Shown piece by piece: positions 52,690 to 62,444 of a DNA stretch of 62,562 bases. A program made the translations under genes and the position numbers. Source of the stretch: an uncultured Pseudomonadota bacterium (lineage in GTDB: Bacteria; Myxococcota_A; UBA796; SXON01); assembly GCA_903921785.1 (NCBI GenBank), contig CAIXRH010000292.1, positions 1-62,562 of the forward strand, read 5' to 3'. The notes beneath the pieces are model-generated. The model was not told the DNA's origin. It did no database searches and worked only from the letters and a program-made list of their open reading frames with translations. Positions within the stretch are counted from its first letter, which is position 1. Every line of letters begins with the position of its first letter.

Positions 52690-54155
52690 TGCCCGCGGTC
52701 TTCGAATCGATCCAGCTCGCTGCCCCGCTGGTCCTCCTGGCGGTGATGGGCACCGTGATGATGGTGGCCGCGGCGGTCTTCCGCCCCATGCCCCGGACCG
52801 CCTTCTGGGCGGTCTCCGCGGCGTCGCTCGCTGGCGCGCTCGTTCTGGTGGCGCTCGGCGCCAACCAGCCCGCCAGTGAGGCGTTCTCCGGCATGCTCCG
52901 GGTAGACGCCTACGGCAACTTCTTCGCCTGCGTGTCGCTGCTCGGCGGGCTCTTCGCCCTGCTCATCAGCGAGTCCTACATGGACCGCATCGGCGTGCGG
53001 GTCGGCGAATTCTACTCGTTGTTCCTCTTCGCCGTGACCGGCATGCTCGGCATGGCGTACAGCAACGACCTGATGATGGTCTTCATCTCGCTGGAGGTGA
53101 TGAGCATCTCGGTCTACGTGCTCTGCGCGATCAAGCGCTCGGACGAGCGCGCGGTCGAGTCCGGCTTCAAGTACTTCATCCTTGGCGCGTTCTCCTCGGG
53201 CATCCTGCTCTACGGCGTCGCGTTCGTGTACGGATCCACGCACAGCACCTCGCTCCCCTCGGTCGCGCATTCGCTCGCCGCGTCGGGCGGGATGCCGGAT
53301 GTGTACCTCGCCGTCGGCGTGGCCCTCATCTTCGTGGGCTTCGGCTTCAAGGTGGCGAGCGTGCCGTTCCACATGTGGGCGCCGGACGTCTACCAGGGCG
53401 CGCCGACCGCGATCACCGCGCTGATGGCTTCTGCGGTGAAGGCCGCGTCGTTCGCGGCGTTCGGTCGGCTCATCATCGGCGCCCTCGGCGACAACGCCGG
53501 CCACTGGGCCACGGCGCTGTGGTGGATGTCGGCGGCGACCATGCTGGTCGGCAACCTCGGCGCGCTGGTGCAGAACGATCTGAAGCGCATGTTCGCCTAC
53601 AGCTCGATCGCGCACGCCGGGTACCTGCTGATGGCGCTGGCCTCGGTCGGCGAAGCGGGCGCCACCGCGAACACCGGCCTGGGCAGCCTGGCGTTCTACA
53701 TGCTGGCCTACACCTTCATGAACGCAGGCGCCTTCGCGGTGCTCTCGCTGATGACCGACAAGGCGGGCGACGACGCCACCGACATCTCCCGGCTCTCTGG
53801 CCTCGGGAAGTCGAACCCCTGGCTCGCGGCGGGCTTGTCGATCTGCCTCGTCTCGCTGGCGGGCCTCCCGCCGACGATGGGCTTCATCGGGAAGTTCTAC
53901 CTGTTCGCCTCGGCCGTCGGCGCCGGCCAGATCGGCCTCGCCATGGTCGGCGCGGTCGGTGCTGCCGCCGGCGTCTACTACTACCTGCGGCCGATGGTCT
54001 ACATGTACATGAAGGACGGCGAGCCCGAGCTGGCCCCCGATGGCCGCGCGCGCCTCGCGCTCCTGGTCACCACGGTGCTCTTGATCGGCTTCGGGCTCCT
54101 GCCCGGCGCCGTGCTCGACTGGGCCGATGCTTCGGTTCGTGCTGTCATCGGCTGA
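52689..54155 (+). CDS. nuoN: NADH-quinone oxidoreductase subunit N
   Basis: A 488-residue antiporter-like subunit next to NuoK. FISLEVMSISVYVLCAIKR, KVASVPFHMWAPDVYQGAP and FAYSSIAHAGYLLMAL are diagnostic. The ATG at 52689 has GGAGG six bases upstream and overlaps the nuoM stop by one base, so it is preferred to the GTG at 52686. It closes the operon, and no obvious terminator is seen in the 73 bases that follow. Confidence 0.96.
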   Translation: MPAVFESIQLAAPLVLLAVMGTVMMVAAAVFRPMPRTAFWAVSAASLAGALVLVALGANQPASEAFSGMLRVDAYGNFFACVSLLGGLFALLISESYMDRIGVRVGEFYSLFLFAVTGMLGMAYSNDLMMVFISLEVMSISVYVLCAIKRSDERAVESGFKYFILGAFSSGILLYGVAFVYGSTHSTSLPSVAHSLAASGGMPDVYLAVGVALIFVGFGFKVASVPFHMWAPDVYQGAPTAITALMASAVKAASFAAFGRLIIGALGDNAGHWATALWWMSAATMLVGNLGALVQNDLKRMFAYSSIAHAGYLLMALASVGEAGATANTGLGSLAFYMLAYTFMNAGAFAVLSLMTDKAGDDATDISRLSGLGKSNPWLAAGLSICLVSLAGLPPTMGFIGKFYLFASAVGAGQIGLAMVGAVGAAAGVYYYLRPMVYMYMKDGEPELAPDGRARLALLVTTVLLIGFGLLPGAVLDWADASVRAVIG

Positions 54156-54196
54156 GAGTTGACTAGCGCCCCATCGCGGAGCGGCGCGCGTACAGG

Positions 54197-54202
54197 TATA
54201 CT
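54197..54202 (+). promoter_or_regulatory. Candidate -10 element of the five-lipoprotein operon
   Basis: TATACT, a near-consensus -10, lies 26 bases before the ATG at 54229. A TTGACT at 54159-54164 is 32 bases away and too far to pair with it. Confidence 0.45.
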
Positions 54203-54228
54203 CCCACGGCCATCCGTCCGGAGCGTCC

Positions 54229-56028
54229 ATGCGCTTTGTCTTCGCGGCCCTGCCGCTGCTCCTCCTCGCCGCCTGTGACTCCACCGGCGGGGACACGTCC
54301 TCCACGCAGACGCCCGATCAGGCGCTGACGTTCTGGCCCCCCGAAGCCGGTCGGGGCACCACGTTCGACGCGAAGATCACCAGCTCCAACTCCATCTTTG
54401 ACTTCCAGGGCAACGACCTGGACCTCGGTGGTGGCGTCACGGTGAACAGCTTCACGGTGCTCGACGGGTGGACGGCGACCGCCAACGTCACGGTGGACCC
54501 CGCCGCCACCCTCGGCAAGCGGGATGCGCACATCAACAGCCGCTCTGGGGACTTCACCATCAACGGCGCGCTGGACGTCGTGGACGACTCGTTCACCCTC
54601 GCGCCTTCCTCGGCGAAGATCGGGGAGCACGTGCAGGTGGAGATCATCGGCCAGAACACCGAATGGGTCTCCGGGAAGACCTGGGCCGGCTTCGGGGACG
54701 CCGTGGAGGTCAACGCGGTGGACGTGTTGAGCGAGACCTACATGCTCGCCGACGTGACCATCTCGCCCGAGGCCATCCCCGGCCTGCGCGACGTGTACGT
54801 GGAGAATGGCACCGACCTCACCACCGAGTACGACGCGTTCCTCGTCGACCGCGTGGGCATCTCGGCCAGCTTCGATCCGCCCGAGATCAGCCAGGGGCAG
54901 ACCTTCACCTTCACCATCCGCGGGAAGGACACCCACTTCGACGGCACGACCGACATCCGCTTCTTCCAGTATGGCGACGAGAAGCAGGACATCGTGGTCG
55001 ACAGCCTGACGGTGATCGACAGCGAGAACATGTACGGGCAGATGACCGCCTCCAACGCGGCGGAGCTCGGCACCCGCGACGTCTTGCTCACCACCGGTAC
55101 CGAAGGCGTCTTCATCGAGGACGGCACCAACGTCGTCGACGCCGAGATCGACCTTGGGGATGTCGGCATCTCCCGCTGGTTCTACGTGTCCCGCGGCATC
55201 GACAACGCGACCGGCGCGATCAGCGAGTACGTGTCGGTGGGGGTGATCTTCTACCTCCCGCTCGACCCGCCCTGCCCGCCGGACCCCGAGGCCTCCTGCA
55301 CCGACGGCGTGGACAACGACGCGGACGACTACACCGACTGCTACGACAGCGACTGCTCGCAGGACCCCGCGTGCGCCGGCGGCCCGATGCCGTACGACAG
55401 CAATGGTGTCTGGCAGACGTACAGCACCGGGGGCAGCGCGGACTGCCCGGCGAACGAGACGGTCAGCGCGGGCGACTACGTGTGGCTTGAGTCCGAGTGC
55501 AATGTCGTGACGCTCGACAAGCACGTCGACGGCGCCTCGGGCATGATCTACTACACCAAGGACGACGTCTCGCTGTCGGACTACTGCTTCGATCAGATGT
55601 ACGCGCTCCACACCCAGGGCGACCCCGACGGCATCCCCGAGGAGATCGTGGAGGATGCGCAGCCGACGGTGCCGGCCGACTTCCACATGATTGAGCCGGG
55701 CTGGTGGGGCAACTTCACCCACAACCGCGCCGAGGACCTCACCTACACGTGGTCGCCGGCCGAGACCTACCCCGACGCGATGTTCGGCACCCAGATCTCC
55801 GGGCAGCTGGTCGCGCCGGAGGGCGCGAGCGGGTACGCCGGCTCGCTGCCGTGGGACGACGGGGAGCACACCTACACCCCCGCCGAGCTCAGCCAGCTCA
55901 AGGAAGGTCCGGCCAGCTTCGGTGCTTCCTCCTCCATCGAGGGGCCGCCGGTGGGCTTCAGCTTCAGCACGGTGCAGACCAAGAGCAAGTCGTCCGTCTC
56001 CGTCGGTGGGAGCCTCGTCCTGGAATGA
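54229..56028 (+). CDS. Large lipoprotein with repeated Ig/IPT-like domains
   Basis: A 599-residue lipoprotein (LLLLAAC, Cys16). The N-terminal half has three similar beta-sandwich units of about 90 residues, each with the pattern of a PP-type opening and a GLRDVYVENG or GTRDVLLTTG strand, resembling IPT/TIG-like repeats. A Cys-rich joint (CTDGVDNDADDYTDCYDSDC) resembles MopE-like metal-binding repeats. The C-terminal 200 residues are of unknown family. GGAG precedes the ATG. It is the first of five genes joined by overlapping start and stop codons. Confidence 0.75.
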   Translation: MRFVFAALPLLLLAACDSTGGDTSSTQTPDQALTFWPPEAGRGTTFDAKITSSNSIFDFQGNDLDLGGGVTVNSFTVLDGWTATANVTVDPAATLGKRDAHINSRSGDFTINGALDVVDDSFTLAPSSAKIGEHVQVEIIGQNTEWVSGKTWAGFGDAVEVNAVDVLSETYMLADVTISPEAIPGLRDVYVENGTDLTTEYDAFLVDRVGISASFDPPEISQGQTFTFTIRGKDTHFDGTTDIRFFQYGDEKQDIVVDSLTVIDSENMYGQMTASNAAELGTRDVLLTTGTEGVFIEDGTNVVDAEIDLGDVGISRWFYVSRGIDNATGAISEYVSVGVIFYLPLDPPCPPDPEASCTDGVDNDADDYTDCYDSDCSQDPACAGGPMPYDSNGVWQTYSTGGSADCPANETVSAGDYVWLESECNVVTLDKHVDGASGMIYYTKDDVSLSDYCFDQMYALHTQGDPDGIPEEIVEDAQPTVPADFHMIEPGWWGNFTHNRAEDLTYTWSPAETYPDAMFGTQISGQLVAPEGASGYAGSLPWDDGEHTYTPAELSQLKEGPASFGASSSIEGPPVGFSFSTVQTKSKSSVSVGGSLVLE

Positions 56029-56945
56029 AGCCCGGCCTTGTCTCTCTCCTCTTCGTCGCGGCACTCGCGGGCTGCACCACCGACAATGGCCTGACCGCCG
56101 TGAAGCTGGACGCGATCGCTGTGGTCAATGGCGACTTCGACGACATCACCCCGACGCTCCTGCGCAACGAGATCGGGAGCGCCCCGTTCAACGGGTACAT
56201 CTCCCAGTCCACGACCTTCGTCGGCGACCCTGGGGACCCCGCGCCCAAGCGCGACGATCCGGGGCACACCGTGGAGGAGCTGTTCACGGCGCCTTCGGGC
56301 GATCAGCAGCACTTCGAAGTCGACATGTACAACGCCGTCTTCGTGAACAGCGGCACCCGGGGCCTCAACGCCTTCCAGTACAACTACACCCTCGACCCTG
56401 ACGACGCGCTGCTCACCGACGAGCTGGCGATGACCAACGCGTGCCACTTCCCGAAGGCGAACGGTTCATTGTTCGTGACCGACTGGTCGTACGACCTGGT
56501 GGAGGCCTGCTGGCCGGACGCGATCGAGTTCGCCAACGACGATCTCACGGTCGACGACGCCCAGGCGGGCGTGGTGGGTGAGGTGCTGGCGGACGTGACC
56601 GACCCTGACCTCGCCGAGACCCTCGGCACGTCCGTGGTCAACGTCGAGTTCAACTACTCGGCGTTCGCGGTGATGGAGGACGTGGGCGCCGACGTGGAGG
56701 TGCTCCTTCGCGGCGACGTCATGGTGCAGCCGCTCGATGGGGGCGAGCCCGTGGTCCAGAAGAACGCGCCGCTCATCGTGCGTATCCCCGGCGGCACGTA
56801 CGGGGTTGGCAAGAACGGCCAGGTGGTGTTCAGCAGCTTCCACTTCTACCCTCAGACCCCGGTCCTCACCGACGCGCTCTTGTTCCGTGGCCTCCAGGGC
56901 CTCGCAGCGGGGGATGGCGACAAGAGCACGGAGGCCATCCAGTGA
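56025..56945 (+). CDS. Lipoprotein of unknown family
   Basis: A 306-residue lipoprotein (MKPGLVSLLFVAALAGC, Cys17) with an Asp/Val/Phe-rich beta-type sequence and one probable disulfide (NACHF with EACW). I recognise no domain. The ATG overlaps the stop of the gene before (ATGA), and its own stop overlaps the next start (GTGA). Its position suggests it is part of one surface assembly with the neighbouring VWA and Cys-rich lipoproteins. Confidence 0.7.
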   Translation: MKPGLVSLLFVAALAGCTTDNGLTAVKLDAIAVVNGDFDDITPTLLRNEIGSAPFNGYISQSTTFVGDPGDPAPKRDDPGHTVEELFTAPSGDQQHFEVDMYNAVFVNSGTRGLNAFQYNYTLDPDDALLTDELAMTNACHFPKANGSLFVTDWSYDLVEACWPDAIEFANDDLTVDDAQAGVVGEVLADVTDPDLAETLGTSVVNVEFNYSAFAVMEDVGADVEVLLRGDVMVQPLDGGEPVVQKNAPLIVRIPGGTYGVGKNGQVVFSSFHFYPQTPVLTDALLFRGLQGLAAGDGDKSTEAIQ

Positions 56946-58426
56946 TCCGCCGACTCCCCCTCCTCGCGCTGATGCTGCTCGGCTGCAACCAAGAGAACGT
57001 GTTCACCCAGCTCGAGAAGGTCGACACCTTCCAGCAGAAGCGGAAGAACACCTTCGACCTGCTGCTCGTCGTGGACAACTCCTGCTCGATGATCGAAGAG
57101 CAGAAGAAGCTCGCCACGAACTTCAACAACTTCATTCAGTATTTCGACGGCACCGACGTCGACTGGCAGCTCGGCGTGGTCACGACCGACGTCGAGGACC
57201 CTGACTTCTCGGGGCACCTCGTGGGCGGGGACGACGAGATCGTGCTCACCAACGCCGACGGAAACGAGGTGGAGCGCGTGGCCTACACCCACGACTGGGC
57301 GGTCACCGAGGGTGAAGCCCTCGCGCTCGACCCTACGTGGACGAACACCGTCAGCGACGACAGCCTCACCCACTGGTGCCAGGCCGGCGCCGGCTCGCCC
57401 GGTGAAGTGAACCCGGCGTGTGGCTCCGGCGACGGCCCGGGGCCGAACTCGCTGCATGGCGACGTGGTGATCACCGAGTTCATGGCCGACCCCGCGGGGG
57501 TCGATGACGCGTTGGGCGAGTGGGTCGAGCTCTCCAACATCGGCGACGCCGACGTGGACCTCTCCGGCTGGCACCTCCGGGACGACGGCCGGAACGACTT
57601 CACCATCCCGGATGGCACCACCATCGCCCTCGGGGGAACGCTGGTGCTCGCCCGGTCCACCGACCCCGCGCTCAACGGCGATGTGGTGGCGGACGTGGCG
57701 GTCGGTGAGGACTTCTCGCTCAACAACGACGTGATGTTCCTCACGGCCACCACCCCGGGACCGGAGGAGATCTTCGCGGAGATGGTCTCCCAGGGCACCT
57801 CAGGGTCGGGCATCGAGGAGGGATTGGAGGCCGTTCGCCTCGCCACGAGCCCGGCGCTCGCCGACTACAACGCCGGCTTCGTTCGCGAAGAGGCGAACTT
57901 CAACGTGATGGTGGTCTCGGACGAGCAGGACAGCTCCCCCGACCCGGTGGACACCTACCTCCAGGACTTCGCGAAGCTCAAGGGCGACGCGGCGTTCCGC
58001 GACCACAGCATCATGAGCGTGTCGGCGGTCGTGGGGATGGACCCGCCGAAGTACGACGGCGAAGCGAGCTGCGAGACCATCAACGGCGCCGCGGTCTATG
58101 GCTCTCGATACGTCGACGCCGTCAGCCAGACGGGTGGGCTCATCGACTCGATCTGCGACGAGGACTTCTCGCCCATCGTCTCCGACCTCGGGCTGACCCT
58201 CTCCGGGCTCCAGGCGGAGTTCGAGCTCAGCCACTACCCCGACCTCGACTCGCTCGAGGTCGCGCTGTACAGCTCGGCTGATGCGGACAGCAAGATCCGC
58301 GACCTCACGCTGGACACCGACTACACCTACGTGGAAGAGCGGAACAGCATCCTCTTCGAGCTCGATCAGGTGCCCGAGAGTGAACAGTACATTCAGGCCG
58401 TCTACAAGGTCCGGAGCGGTGGATGA
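56942..58426 (+). CDS. VWA-domain lipoprotein with inserted lamin-tail-like domain
   Basis: A 494-residue lipoprotein (LMLLGC). A von Willebrand A domain starts at about residue 36 with FDLLLVVDNSCSM, the MIDAS DxSxS metal site. After the strand WQLGVVTTDV it is interrupted by about 170 residues. These contain a lamin-tail-type Ig fold (VVITEFMADPAG, GEWVELSNIG and SGWHLRDDG). The VWA fold resumes near GIEEGLEAVRLA and FNVMVVSDEQDSSP. VWA domains mediate metal-dependent protein binding. The GTG start overlaps the preceding stop (GTGA). Confidence 0.8.
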   Translation: MIRRLPLLALMLLGCNQENVFTQLEKVDTFQQKRKNTFDLLLVVDNSCSMIEEQKKLATNFNNFIQYFDGTDVDWQLGVVTTDVEDPDFSGHLVGGDDEIVLTNADGNEVERVAYTHDWAVTEGEALALDPTWTNTVSDDSLTHWCQAGAGSPGEVNPACGSGDGPGPNSLHGDVVITEFMADPAGVDDALGEWVELSNIGDADVDLSGWHLRDDGRNDFTIPDGTTIALGGTLVLARSTDPALNGDVVADVAVGEDFSLNNDVMFLTATTPGPEEIFAEMVSQGTSGSGIEEGLEAVRLATSPALADYNAGFVREEANFNVMVVSDEQDSSPDPVDTYLQDFAKLKGDAAFRDHSIMSVSAVVGMDPPKYDGEASCETINGAAVYGSRYVDAVSQTGGLIDSICDEDFSPIVSDLGLTLSGLQAEFELSHYPDLDSLEVALYSSADADSKIRDLTLDTDYTYVEERNSILFELDQVPESEQYIQAVYKVRSGG

Positions 58427-58938
58427 TTGCCCTTCTGCTGATGTTGCTCAGCTGTGCCACGAGCACCAAGGCGGAGTGCTCCGAGAGCGACCCGTGCGCG
58501 TTCGGGGAAGAGTGTGTCGAAGGGCAGTGTGTGGCCCAGACCTGCGCCACCTCCGACCAGTGCCCCATCGAGCAGTACTGCTCCGATGATCAGAAGTGTG
58601 TCGCCGGGTGTGAGGGGAACTCCGACTGCATGTACGGGGACCTCTGCAACACCGAGACGAACACCTGCGAGCTCGGGCAGTGCACCGACACCCACATCGA
58701 CTGCGGTTTTGGACAGTTCTGCTCCATCAATGGGGATTGTTACGATGCCGGTGGGTACTTCTGTGCCGACTGCGAAGACGAGGGCGACTGCGGGGGCAAC
58801 GGGAACAAGTGCTACGGCGGGTACTGCGGCGTGAAGTGCGACACGGACCGCGACTGTCCGGGCGGCTTCTCCTGCTTCCAGATCGATGAGGTCACCCACG
58901 TCTGCTACGCGCCCTGCTACCAAGAGGAGGGCAAGTAG
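58423..58938 (+). CDS. Small cysteine-rich lipoprotein with EGF/Dickkopf-like repeats
   Basis: A 171-residue protein with signal MIALLLMLLSC (Cys11) and roughly 27 further cysteines. Repeats are of the form CxxxDxCxxGxxCxxxxC, for example CATSDQCPIEQYC, GNSDCMYGDLC and DTDRDCPGGFSC. The pattern is typical of disulfide-rich extracellular modules in myxobacterial surface proteins. The ATG overlaps the VWA gene stop, and the TAG overlaps the next GTG. It is likely a compact ligand or structural spacer of the same complex. Confidence 0.75.
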   Translation: MIALLLMLLSCATSTKAECSESDPCAFGEECVEGQCVAQTCATSDQCPIEQYCSDDQKCVAGCEGNSDCMYGDLCNTETNTCELGQCTDTHIDCGFGQFCSINGDCYDAGGYFCADCEDEGDCGGNGNKCYGGYCGVKCDTDRDCPGGFSCFQIDEVTHVCYAPCYQEEGK

Positions 58939-61682
58939 TGCGCGCGAACCTCTGGGCCCTCGGGGCGCTCTCCCTCGCTGCGTGCGCCACCGCCACCGAC
59001 TCCGCTCCCGACGTGGTGTACGCCGGCCCCGAGCTGAGCCACGAGCCCCCCGCGAGCCCGCTGGAGGGGACGCCGGTCACGCTCTCCGTCACCGCTACGG
59101 ACGCGGATGGCGTGGCCCAGGTGCAGCTGTTCTACCGCACCAAGGGCTCCCCCACGTGGGCCTCGGTGGCGATGACCGCCGAGGGTGAGACCTACACGGC
59201 CGAGGTCCCCGCCGCGGGCGTCCTTTCGCCCGCGTTGGAGTACTACTTCAAGGCGGCAGACCTCGCGGATCCCTCCGCCACCAGCTACCTGCCCGAAGCG
59301 AGCACCAGCGCGCCCTTCTCGCTGGCCGTCGGCGTGGTGGGGCGCTCGTTCCCCTTCACCGAGACGTTTGAGCCCCCCGACCCCGAGCTGGCCACGATCA
59401 CCACGATCGACTGGCACAACGCCAGCCTGGGCTTCCGCGGCTATGGCTGGGATCTCGCGGGCAACACCGCCCACGGCGGCAGCTACTCCGCCTACCACGG
59501 GGTGATCTCCGAAGGCGCCACCCCTGCGCCCGACGATTGGCTCGTCTCCCCCGCCATCGACCTCACCACCGCGCCGACCGCCCAGGTCACCTGGTACGAG
59601 ACCTCGGCTTCTCCCGAAGGGGCCACCCACGGCCTCTACATCTCCACCGGCAGCTCGGTCCCCGACGACGGGGAGTACGTGCCGGTCGCCGAAGCGCTCC
59701 CGGCCGTCACCGAGGACGAGTGGCACCGCAGCGATGCGTACGATCTATCGGCCTACGTCGGGAAGGTCGTGTACCTGGCGTGGCGATACCAGGGCGCGGC
59801 GGCGGACGATTGGTACATCGACGACGTGAGCGTCACCGAGCTCCAGGCCGACTTGTCGGACACCCTGTCGGTCGACCCCGCTGAGCTCCACCCCGGCGAG
59901 ACCGGCACGCTGAGCATCACCGTCAACAACGTGGCGCCGGTGCCCGCTGAGGGGCTCACCGTGAGCGTCTCGTTCCCCGAGGGCGGCGCGTCCGTCACCC
60001 CGGAGGTCAACGATCTCGGCACGTTGGCGGCGGCCACCTCCACCGTCACCACGTTCCCGCTGACGATCGACGGCGCGACGCCCGACAACAGCTACCTTCC
60101 GGTGCGGGTCACGCTCACCAGCGGCGACGTGGTCGTCGTCGATGACGAGCGGCTGCTCGTGGGCCAGCAGAGCGTGGCGAACGTGGACTGGTTGTCGATC
60201 GACGACGGCTCCCTGAAGCTGACGGTGGGCGTCGGTGACCCAGAGAGCCCCGACTGGTCCACGCAGATGGTGAGCGGGACCGTGCTCGCCGGCGCCAACA
60301 GCTTTTCGGCGGACATCACGGATGCGTGGCCGTACCTCGCCCCGGCGGCCGGCGACCTCCGCTGGTGGGTCGTCGCGGAGAGCTCGTCCGGCGGCGCGAT
60401 CCAGGACTTCACCCTCGACTTCGACGGCACGTCCTACGCTTCCACCGAGGCCCCCGTCGCGGTGGATGCGGCCGGCTCCGGCGTCTGCTACCTGCCCGAG
60501 CCCCCGGACCCGGTGGTCAGCAAGACGACGACGAGCCCGACCACGCTCACCCCGGGCACGACCGACGCCACCGTGTCGATCACCGTGAAGAACAACGGTG
60601 CCGACACCTCGGGCCCCCTCACCGCGACCCTGGTGTCCACCGACGTCGATCTCACCGTCACGTCGGGCGGCCCCGTCGCCGTCGGCGGTGCGGTGCTCAG
60701 CGGCGGCGCGACCGCCGTGCTCTCCAGTGCCTTCACCTTCGACGTGGCCTCTACCCACATCGACTCCAGCCCGGTGACGGCCGATCTCGTGCTCGATGAT
60801 GGGGTGGAGAGCTGGTCGCTCCCCGTGTCCCTGGCGGTGCCGTTCCCGGTGCTCCGCATCACCGGCATCACCATCGACGACTCCGCCGGCAACGGCGACG
60901 GCATCCTCGACCCCGATGAGTACGCCGAGCTCGAATTCCGCGTGACCAACGTGGGCGACAGCGCCACGAGTGGCCTCGTCAAGGGCACGCTCTCGGTAGA
61001 GGCGACCTCGACCGCCACCGCCACCTCCGGCACGAACGACGAGATCGTCGGCAGCCTCGGCTCCGGCGACACCGAGCTGGTCGACAAGTTCACCGTGCAG
61101 GTCACCGGTGGCGCGGTCGGCGACACGGTGGACCTGCTCCTCAGTAGCGTCGACAACGTGCGTTCCTACGAGTCCCGGCAGCAGTTGGTGCTTGGGGAGG
61201 CCCCCTGGCAGCCGATGAACGATCTCGGCGACGACAACGGCGACGTGATCGAGGGCTACGACTTCGACTTCATCTCGGGCTGGTACCGCGTGGTCGGCGA
61301 CGAGCTGCAGATCCGCCTGGTGAGCAGCACTGTGTTCGACGGATCGCGTCTCTTCCTCGAAGCATGGGCCAACTCGTCGGCGTCGGACTACGGGCTCTAC
61401 CGCATCCTCGCCCAGTCGGGGAAGGGCGGGCTGCAGGGCTACGACTTCAGCTCCGGCACGTTCTACGACCTCGCCGAGCCGGTGGTGAGCTACCCCGACG
61501 CCTACACGGTGGAGCTCGACGTGCCGATCGCCCCGATGGGCCTCACGTTCGACGAGCTCTCGCTCGGCTGGGGCACCGGCTGGTGCGGCGAGCCCGAGTA
61601 CTACTGCGACCAGTACCCCGACGCCTGGGGCTACCCGTACGCCGGCTACTCCACCTACGACTGGTATACGCTGAGCTGGTAG
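58938..61682 (+). CDS. Very large multidomain surface lipoprotein
   Basis: A 914-residue lipoprotein (ALSLAAC, Cys16). The domains in order are a fibronectin/Ig-like domain (VTLSVTATDADGVAQVQLFY), a MAM- or choice-of-anchor-like jelly roll (about 140-300, ending DDWYIDDVSVTEL), several CARDB-like Ig repeats and a calcium-type GNGDGILDPDEYAELEF segment. The C-terminal domain is Tyr/Trp-rich (CGEPEYYCDQYPDAWGYPY). AGGAGG lies about nine bases before the GTG, the best Shine-Dalgarno in the operon, so this last gene may be translated strongly. An adhesin-like role is inferred. Confidence 0.78.
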   Translation: MRANLWALGALSLAACATATDSAPDVVYAGPELSHEPPASPLEGTPVTLSVTATDADGVAQVQLFYRTKGSPTWASVAMTAEGETYTAEVPAAGVLSPALEYYFKAADLADPSATSYLPEASTSAPFSLAVGVVGRSFPFTETFEPPDPELATITTIDWHNASLGFRGYGWDLAGNTAHGGSYSAYHGVISEGATPAPDDWLVSPAIDLTTAPTAQVTWYETSASPEGATHGLYISTGSSVPDDGEYVPVAEALPAVTEDEWHRSDAYDLSAYVGKVVYLAWRYQGAAADDWYIDDVSVTELQADLSDTLSVDPAELHPGETGTLSITVNNVAPVPAEGLTVSVSFPEGGASVTPEVNDLGTLAAATSTVTTFPLTIDGATPDNSYLPVRVTLTSGDVVVVDDERLLVGQQSVANVDWLSIDDGSLKLTVGVGDPESPDWSTQMVSGTVLAGANSFSADITDAWPYLAPAAGDLRWWVVAESSSGGAIQDFTLDFDGTSYASTEAPVAVDAAGSGVCYLPEPPDPVVSKTTTSPTTLTPGTTDATVSITVKNNGADTSGPLTATLVSTDVDLTVTSGGPVAVGGAVLSGGATAVLSSAFTFDVASTHIDSSPVTADLVLDDGVESWSLPVSLAVPFPVLRITGITIDDSAGNGDGILDPDEYAELEFRVTNVGDSATSGLVKGTLSVEATSTATATSGTNDEIVGSLGSGDTELVDKFTVQVTGGAVGDTVDLLLSSVDNVRSYESRQQLVLGEAPWQPMNDLGDDNGDVIEGYDFDFISGWYRVVGDELQIRLVSSTVFDGSRLFLEAWANSSASDYGLYRILAQSGKGGLQGYDFSSGTFYDLAEPVVSYPDAYTVELDVPIAPMGLTFDELSLGWGTGWCGEPEYYCDQYPDAWGYPYAGYSTYDWYTLSW

Positions 61683-61697
61683 CCGGCAGAGGCTCGC

Positions 61698-62372
61698 TCA
61701 GGTCGTGCGCCGCCAGTGGCGGAGGAAGCCCCGAAGGGCCGACTCCGTCTCCGGGAGCACGTCCACGAATTGCGTGCCGTAGATCCGCAGGTTCGCCTGG
61801 CGCGGAAAGTCGCGAGCGTGGCGAATCTGGAGGGTGACCTCGAGCGGCACTTCGCCTGGCAAGTGGAGCTGACCGACGATGCGCTCTTCGAAGTGGAAGA
61901 TGTGGCGGCGGGGATCGGCCACGATCGCCGCGCCCAGCTCCGACACATCGTAGAGCCCGAGGAGCGGCTGACCCGGCAGCGTGGTGAGGCGGAAGCAGAA
62001 CCCCGAGACCCCGACGACCACGTGGCGGGTGGTGGTCCGGCGGTCGCAGCGTTCGACAGCGAGCGGCGACTGGAGCACCCACCGGCCGTTCTCGTCCACG
62101 GAGACCAGCCGAGAGAAGAACGAAAACGCGTCGGTGCGGGCGAAGTACTCGGCCTTCACCGTGATCCCCACCCGAGGCAGCGGAACGCCGCGACTGGTGT
62201 CGGGGACAAACAGCGGGCCGGAGCGGTCGGGATGGGTGAACAAGCCATGCGCGGTCACACCGGCTCCCGACACGGTCACGGGGCGGCGCTCGGCCGCGGC
62301 GCAGGCGAGGTGGGTGGCAATGTCGCCAGGGCGGGTCAGCCAAAGGCTGCCAACATCGGGGGTCGAGCTCAT
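61698..62372 (-). CDS. PilZ-domain protein (YcgR-like)
   Basis: A 224-residue protein with an N-terminal beta domain of the YcgR-type (about 1-110) and a PilZ domain. The cyclic-di-GMP motif is recognisable as the Arg-rich CDRRTTTRH and the DxSxxG motif in LYDVSELGAAI. Its ATG is preceded by AGGAG. PilZ proteins relay cyclic-di-GMP to motility or surface functions, which suits a window rich in surface proteins. The spacing between the Arg motif and DVSELG is longer than usual, so binding should be tested. Confidence 0.7.
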   Translation of the reverse strand: MSSTPDVGSLWLTRPGDIATHLACAAAERRPVTVSGAGVTAHGLFTHPDRSGPLFVPDTSRGVPLPRVGITVKAEYFARTDAFSFFSRLVSVDENGRWVLQSPLAVERCDRRTTTRHVVVGVSGFCFRLTTLPGQPLLGLYDVSELGAAIVADPRRHIFHFEERIVGQLHLPGEVPLEVTLQIRHARDFPRQANLRIYGTQFVDVLPETESALRGFLRHWRRTT

Positions 62373-62444
62373 GGAGCAACTCCTGGCTCCCCCGATCGGA
62401 ACTCCTCTACGCCGACGTTAGCGGCTCATACGGTTCGGTAGTGA

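Noticed and set aside
54159-54164. TTGACT after nuoN as the -35 of the lipoprotein operon
   Set aside because: It is 32 bases from the TATACT box, too far for a sigma-70-type promoter.
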